In this document: piece by piece, positions 58,146 through 64,000 of the stretch
Layout: each line of letters starts with the position of its first letter
Numbering within the stretch: position 1 is the first letter of the stretch
The notes under the pieces: generated by a model
The model's input: the letters and a program-made list of their open reading frames with translations, nothing else
Told to the model about the DNA's origin: nothing
Database searches by the model: none
DNA from: Epiperipatus broadwayi
Taxonomy: Eukaryota > Onychophora > Udeonychophora > Euonychophora > Peripatidae
Assembly: GCA_028023455.1 (NCBI GenBank)
Contig: JAQFVV010000022.1
Span: forward strand, 12,109,100-12,173,099
Length of the DNA: 64,000 nt
Direction: 5' to 3'
Made by a program: the position numbers and the translations under genes

Positions 58146-58147
58146 GC

Positions 58148-58325
58148 ATTAGATCCTAAAATCTAGGTGCAGTGCTCAGATCTATTAATGAAAGTCACAA
58201 GCTAGAAATTACTCTGGAGATGAGTAGGCACTAGACAGGGATTTTATGGAAAATCCTTCTTGCAACCATCGCTTACTCTGGCTTGCACTGAGTGGCCTAT
58301 TGCATGGAGAGTTTTGCCTCTTGTG
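58148..58325 (+). mobile_element. family C right arm, decayed
   Basis: ATTAGATCCTAAAATCTAGG, GAAAGTCACAAGCTAGAAAT, CTGGAGATGAGTAGGCACTA, CTCTGGCTTGCACTGAGTGG and GCATGGAGAGTTTTGCCTC follow the family C right-arm order. The ribozyme is decayed (TTAATGA for CTGATGA; GAAATTACTC for GAAACTAGTC). Only this arm is present. Confidence 0.7.
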
Positions 58326-58843
58326 TATTTTTTATATATTTAGAAATTTGCTTATGATGATGATAGTGAAAATTGACTTACGAAATGTAGTTTGCAGGGA
58401 TCAGAATTATGGATAATTTAAAAACCAAAGAACTGGATAGTGTATATTCTTAGAAATAGAAAAATTATACAATATGTAGAAAAGACCTAGAAAGAGAGAT
58501 AAAAAAGAGTTGAAAAGATGACCTATGGAGATAATAAATAACATGAGATCTCTCTTTTTTGTAGATATGATGACATTTTCATATTGCAAAGCCTGTGAAG
58601 CTGTTATTATAGAAAAATGCAGAAGAAAAAATATATGAATTAAATTTAATGAAATATCTGGAATTTTAGTGAATAATGGGAGTGTATGGAGTGTCACAGT
58701 ATGTGTCTTGGTAGAAAAAACTGTAGATATTTATATATTTTGTAAATTATACAGACAAATGGATATTAGACATAAATAAAATGGATATGACATAGAGTGA
58801 AGTTGTAATATATGCTCTATTAATATGTACTATACCAATTCTA

Positions 58844-59696
58844 CGAGGGGGCAAAGGACTCAAAAGTAACTGGAATTTTATTATAAAAAATTATTTATTT
58901 ATTTTCAAGTGTTATAAGTTTAACCACTTTCAAATTACTGTCCATATGATGCAATACACTGGTCTAAATGGGTTTTTCATTTTTCAAAGTAATCTGGAAA
59001 CATTGATGCCTTTTAACGCCTGTGGTGTTTTTTTTCACCATTTCTAAGTCCATAAAAAAAAAAATTGAGACATTTTTTTCATTCCAGAGAACAAAAAAAA
59101 AATCACATGAAGCAACATCAAGTAAATATGACTGATAGATAAGCTAGTTCATGCGTTTTACACTGAAGGCTTTGAGAGATGACACTTTGTCAGGGTGAAG
59201 CTTGCACTCCTCTTTTTCCACAAAATGGGACATTTATGTTTTATTGCATCACGTAAATGTTTCAGAACTTGCAAATAAAATGCCTGACCATTACCAACAA
59301 AATCTGAGAGAAAAATGCTGTTTGCATCAAAAAACATCAGCATTTATCTGACCTTGGATTTCACTTGCCACGCGTTTTAGGTTGTGGTGAATTTAACATT
59401 TCAGTTAAATCTCTCATAAACTTATGTCTTTCTGAGATCATCTTGCTTATAATCTGTTTTAAGCATTACAACTGTTTTTCCTGCCATTGTTTGAACTTTT
59501 CAGTGATTATAAAAATCACCAAATATGTGAAACATATTTTACAAAAAAATCTTATGTGGTACCATAACTTCACATGACAATCTCATTTAGCAGATTGATG
59601 CAGGATTCCTGCAAAAAGTATGTAACAGCAGAAACATATACTACAACAAACATGCAAACCAGTGAAAGATTCTGATTATTTTTGGGTCCCTCCTCA
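58844..59696 (-). mobile_element. mariner element with internal deletion
   Basis: Ends CGAGGGGGCAAAGGACTCAA at left and, inverted, TGAGGAGGGACCCAAAAATA at right are mariner-like, each next to TA (58842-58843, 59697-59698). The minus strand at 59343-59158 reads MLMFFDANSIFLSDFVGNGQ and FYLQVLKHLRDAIKHKCPIL, followed in another frame by a HIYLMLLHVIFFF block (mariner HPPYSPDLAPCDFFLF, with the catalytic D lost) and by DQCIASYGQ near the C terminus. The length (853 bp) is well short of the roughly 1.3 kb usual for mariner, so the N-terminal part is largely deleted. Confidence 0.88.
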
Positions 59697-59699
59697 TAC

Positions 59700-60350
59700 C
59701 CTATTCAAAAAAAAAAAAAAAAGTAAATAAATAAAAAATAGAATTTGTTAATTTAATAAATTTTACAATAAAGCACTAGCTAATGTTCTGTCCCAGAATG
59801 CCATACATGATCACATTTATTAATAACATTTCTTCAGATTATATTGAAAACCCATATATATATATTATTCGTTGATTTTTATTATTACTTCTGAATTTTG
59901 ATTTGTGTAATAAAATGTTTTCTAAGCATAAAATTAAAACTTTTACAAAATTTAAAAAAAAAGCATGAAGTATCTTTCTTACGTGATAAAATAAAAGTTA
60001 TCAATTCAGTAGTGACAGAAAAAAAAACCTGTAAAATGTTTGTTGCATTAATGAGAATCTGAAATGTGTAATAGTACAGATTCTGAAATTGTTATGGACT
60101 TAAAAATAGTTTTCTGATATTGAAACTATCATTACATTTCCATATGAAAAAAATTTTTTGGAAAAAAAAAAAATATATTGTCCAGGGTGTATTTAATTGT
60201 GATGAAAATTTGATATTTTGCTAACCATTTCATTTAGCAAAATAAAGATATAGTATAATAAGTTTTTTAATTATTTTTATGTAAATAAATGAATACACAC
60301 ACAATAAATAGATGTAATTTTCTTCTTCCTTTTCCTATGGATTTCTACTT
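59700..60350. other. no gene seen
   Basis: AT-rich DNA with homopolymers; nothing recognisable. Confidence 0.5.
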
Positions 60351-60353
60351 TTA

Positions 60354-60507
60354 CATATCATATTATTTACAACTTTCTTAAACACTTTATCATTACTATG
60401 TTTTATATCAAAACTTTATTCTAACAGTCGAAACTGTTAGAATAAAGTTTTTATAAAAAAATAGTATTGATAAAGTGTGCAAGACCGTTGTAAAGGGTAT
60501 GATATGT
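60354..60507. mobile_element. small perfect-centre palindrome
   Basis: CTTTATTCTAACAGT-CGA-AACTGTTAGAATAAAG is a perfect hairpin. Pairing continues outward through CACTTTATCATTACTAT / ATAGTATTGATAAAGTG and ACATATCAT / ATGATATGT. MITE-like. Confidence 0.75.
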
Positions 60508-60509
60508 AA

Positions 60510-62090
60510 TAAATAGATATGTAAATATGAATCATCAATAATAAGTACATTATTTTAAAATTTTGTTTATACTATAATCTTAATTTATATACACAGTTGA
60601 TATAAAAAAAAACAACAACAACAGTATTATACAAATGAGCATGTTAAAAAGCACTAAATACTTGCAAGCCAATTAATGACACATATTCTATTGTACTCAA
60701 AATTTAGCAACAAAATGTGATGCATAAAGTATATGAGAAGAGCTTGGAATAAAATATAACAACTATTGGAACTTAAAACTCTATTTTTCATAAAAAAAAC
60801 TTTGAGGTAAATAAAAATAGCTAGAAAAAGATGAAGATGTTGCTATGGCATATGAAAATAAGACGTTTTGCATATAATAAACAAGGGAACACGAAAATTT
60901 TTAAACAGAATTTGAAAGAAAATAAGTAAATATATCTTAGGTGATGAAATGTGGACAGCAATTGGGATTATTCAAAAATGGAATAATTTCATTTGTGATA
61001 AAAATTAAAAATATTTATGCAACAATATATGAAAGGCAACAGATTAATGAAAACAATTTACCTGGGTTATGTAAAAAGGACAACAAACAGTGCAGCAAGA
61101 AAGATTTTACAAGATGTAAAATTAATTGACAGCAAATTATTTCTAAATAATTTATATAAAAATTAAAATAGATGTGTAGAATGTATATGCCAAGTATATA
61201 ACTGTGAAAGATAGAGAAAAAAAAAGAAGAGAAATATAGGACAAAAAAAGACTGCAGTTATGAAAAATGGATATGAATTTTAAAATGGTGTACATAAAGT
61301 ATTAAAAAAAATATGATATCACTAAAGAGAATTACTGTTAAGCTAAGATTAATAGCTGAGGTGAAGCTATAAGTTTGTTGTTAGTGAGCCTATTTAGAAT
61401 TAATAGTTCTTTGAAATAAAGACAAATGTTTGATATACTATAGCAGAAAAAATAAATAAAAATGGGATAAAAATTTGAACTGCAGATATTTATTTGTAGA
61501 TGAAAAGCAATGGGATGGAAGAACTACATCAATAGGTGTGACTTGTGATAACAGTATATTGGAAGCAGACAGTCATACAAAAAATATGAAATTGCAATAG
61601 AGGAAATGTTTAACATGACTGTCAGAGTTCTAGGCATATAATTTTCCATGTACAGAAACTGATTTAGACAAAAAAGAAATTATTCTAGAGCTCATCTACT
61701 CTAATAACTAATAGAAATCCTAATACAGACTCTAATTCAATGAATCTACTTGAGCAATCATATAGGAAATCATACCTCTTTTGAAAAAAAAAATCATTTT
61801 GAATGAAAGAAAAAGCTCTTTTCTAAGCTATTTCAATCATGATAAAAGTTAAATCCAGAGCTGCATAATTCATTAAGAAAATGCAGTAATAATAAGAGCA
61901 AGAAAAAGTTACAAACAGTAAATATTGAAAGGAATGTATGATCAATAACAAATTGTACAGTTGACCTTCCAATATCTTTAAAACATCTATATGGTTTCTA
62001 AAATAAAATAATGAGTGTGCTAATAGCTCTAACAAGCTTTATCGATAAATACCACAAGAGAAAGCATTTAAAGATCTATATCTAGAAAAT
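60510..62090. other. no gene seen
   Basis: AT-rich DNA. Open frames at 60941-61129 and 61823-62035 lack recognisable features. Confidence 0.45.
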
Positions 62091-62094
62091 TATC

Positions 62095-62141
62095 CCCATC
62101 CCTAAACCGGTTTCAAGCTATTGGGTCTCCTCAGTGAGTCG
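62095..62141 (-). ncRNA. hammerhead-like motif (family D)
   Basis: The minus strand reads CTCA, CTGAGGA (62128-62134), GACCCAATAGCTT, GAAA (62111-62114), CCGGTTTAGGG. The core boxes are intact with G at position 7, and GAAA is followed by the palindrome ACCGGU, analogous to CUAG in family C. Stem II is poorly paired and stem I is weak, so this is a degraded or chance copy. Confidence 0.4.
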
Positions 62142-62865
62142 CTAAGATAAAGTCAAGTCACGTGATATGTGATTTTATTTATTAATATGGTTTCTAGAAA
62201 CATAAACAAGTATTAAAAGAAAACTAATTAAAATTTGTATATATTATTTTTTATGCTGTATTTTATTACAGTGTAATTTTTTTAACATAAATATATTCAA
62301 GAGTAAATAGAAAAAAATATTTGTATAAATGATAACTCTTGCCAAAATAATAGATCATCACATTCAAATTACAGAAATCCAATTTAACACTGTACATAGG
62401 TGTACATATATATCTTCATCCATTATCAATCTACTGGATGATAAAGGTCTCTCCAAGATTGACTCAAATTCTTTTGACTCATAGTTTTTCTTTTTAACAG
62501 TGCTGCAGCAAACTTCTACTCTATTCATTTCACAAGTGGTCTCTTTTGAGGTATTTTATAATCTTTTATAATAAATTGAAAACTTCAGTTACCTGATTAT
62601 TTTCCTGCTCAATTTAATTCCAGACTTAATTATTTCAGTGATGTCAATAATATTTTTTTATTTCTCTATTTATTTTATATTTTCAATCTCTTCTTGTTAC
62701 TTCCCATACTCCATTGTAATAATAATAAGCAGCCACTCAAAAAAAAGTATGGCCATTCCAACTCAAAACAAACAAACAAAAAAAAACAGAGGGGGGGACG
62801 GACTCTAAAAATGAGTTTTGTGATGAGTATATAAACCAATCTGTGAATCACAAATTTTCTATTTA

Positions 62866-63100
62866 CTTGTTACTTTACAGTGTTGCCTTTTAGTTTCCTC
62901 AGCAGAAAACCTTTCTTTTTGAAATACTTCAACACCATGTCTAATTGTAGCTTTCCAATGCATTCCATTCTCTGCCATATTTTCCCAATGTTAACAATTG
63001 ACACTATGCTTCTTTAGAATATCTTTGCGATAATCCTTATAATGTATACGGGGTCTATATCTCCTACAAAATCCATATTCAAGTTCACCATAAAACACCC
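62866..63100 (-). pseudogene. C-terminal end of a LINE reverse transcriptase
   Basis: The minus strand reads FYGELEYGFCRRYRPRIHYK, DYRKDILKKHSVNC, a stop, then HWENMAENGMHWKATIRHGV and EVFQKERFSAEETKRQHCK. The block LxGELxxGxRxxGRPxxRYKDxxKxxLK...WExxAxDRxxWR is the conserved C terminus of many non-LTR retrotransposon polymerases. The glycines are partly lost. The RT domain itself would be upstream beyond 63100 and is not recognisable there. Confidence 0.75.
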
Positions 63101-63109
63101 TTTAGCCCT

Positions 63110-64000
63110 CAGTCACAGGATATGTTCATACTAGATAGAAAATAATTCTTCCTTCAACAATTTTGTAATATTCTATATATATACAAAAAAAAAATAATCA
63201 AGGAACTGACATTTGATAAAATGAAAAGCAGAGTTATGAATACTTTCTAAATGTAAATTTAAATATAATTTATTGTCATATTGTTAGTTTGAAAACAAAT
63301 TATATGTTACTTCTTTTTCTTTTTTAATAAAATTATCTAAGTAGTTTGGAGGGGTGGGTATGTGTGTTAAAATATGTTTATTCTTTATGCTAATTGTGTT
63401 ATTTTATGAAATATATATTGTGTATTAATAATCTAGTCTATTTTTTAGATGAATTTACAGTGTTTTACATTTCCTAATCCTATGTTTACATTTTTTTTTA
63501 TGCAAGATATAATAAATAAAATTGATTTTTAAATATATAACATCTGCTTGATATTGTTACTATTAACAGTAAATTAGAAAAAAAATCTTAACAAAAAATA
63601 AATAAATACAATTTTAAATGAAATGTAATTAAAAAATTTTAAACTAAAAAAAAATAATTATCATTATTTATAGCTTATAAAAACAATAAAATAAAATGAC
63701 AAAACATGTAGCAAAGCTATTTTAAGTTCAATCTGATAAAAGATAAAATTTTAAAAATTCTAAAAATGGACTTTGTTGTGAGAAAGAAAAACTATTGTAG
63801 TTATTTATAGTAGATATAACTATTCAAAATAAAATTTCAAAAACATCCAAAACAAGTTTTTAAGATTAGGGAAGTAGAAAATACTAGTTCAAGATATAGT
63901 GCCTTATCTAATTTATATACAGACAATCAACTAAATACAAGTCATAATAGAACAGTAAATTGGGATTGTTTGTATATTCCACTTATGAATAAATGTCAGA
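63110..64000. other. no gene seen
   Basis: AT-rich DNA to the end of the window; nothing recognisable. Confidence 0.5.

Noticed and set aside
1-64000. CRISPR array, operon, prophage or bacterial defence system
   Set aside because: Exons with GT-AG introns, SINEs and LINEs show a eukaryotic genome; no regular spacer-repeat array exists.

Overview
This is a very AT-rich window (roughly three quarters A+T by eye) from an animal nuclear genome, almost certainly an invertebrate. The evidence is a spliced calpain gene with multi-kilobase introns, tRNA-derived SINEs, a solo LTR, several non-LTR retrotransposon remnants, hAT, mariner, Merlin-like and pogo-like DNA transposons, and many fold-back repeats. 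No bacterial, organellar or viral gene layout is present. The sequence alone does not fix the phylum; a mollusc such as a cephalopod, a cnidarian or a spider would all fit.

The only host gene I can support is a calpain on the minus strand. Four short exons of its penta-EF-hand domain lie at 57332-57434, 35925-35993, 27431-27509 and 24980-25096, read in that order. They have correct splice sites and compatible phases. The upstream protease exons must lie beyond 64000. One exon (the middle of the first EF-hands) should lie between 36 and 57.3 kb but I could not find it. The terminal exon was not seen below 24980 either. Most of 25-57 kb is therefore calpain intron, and 1-24.9 kb is 3' intron or intergenic DNA.

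The rest is transposon debris. 1-9 kb: low-complexity DNA, a minisatellite and small inverted repeats. 9-14.3 kb: a terminal-inverted-repeat element split by a complete solo LTR (10213-10836, TSD ACTAG), a decayed LINE endonuclease region and a Merlin-like transposase fragment. 15-24.5 kb: a repeat with an intact hammerhead core, a large palindrome and tandem repeats. 25.9-26.9 kb: a pogo-like element with TA target duplications. 30-35.3 kb: three inverted-repeat elements, two with hammerhead motifs. 36-49 kb: SINEs, a roughly 560-bp palindrome, a LINE 3' end and more palindromes. 52-56.2 kb: a broken hAT transposase gene with two elements nested in it. 58-63 kb: a deleted mariner and another LINE end.

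The most interesting signal is the hammerhead self-cleaving ribozyme architecture. Two unrelated repeat families each carry CUGANGA, a hairpin, GAAA, a tiny palindromic stem III, an NUH cleavage site and a matching stem I. In the inverted-repeat copies the two ribozymes sit one per arm and point outward. This fits what is known of hammerheads in Penelope-like elements and retrozymes, but no reverse transcriptase of that type is visible here, so the elements would be non-autonomous.
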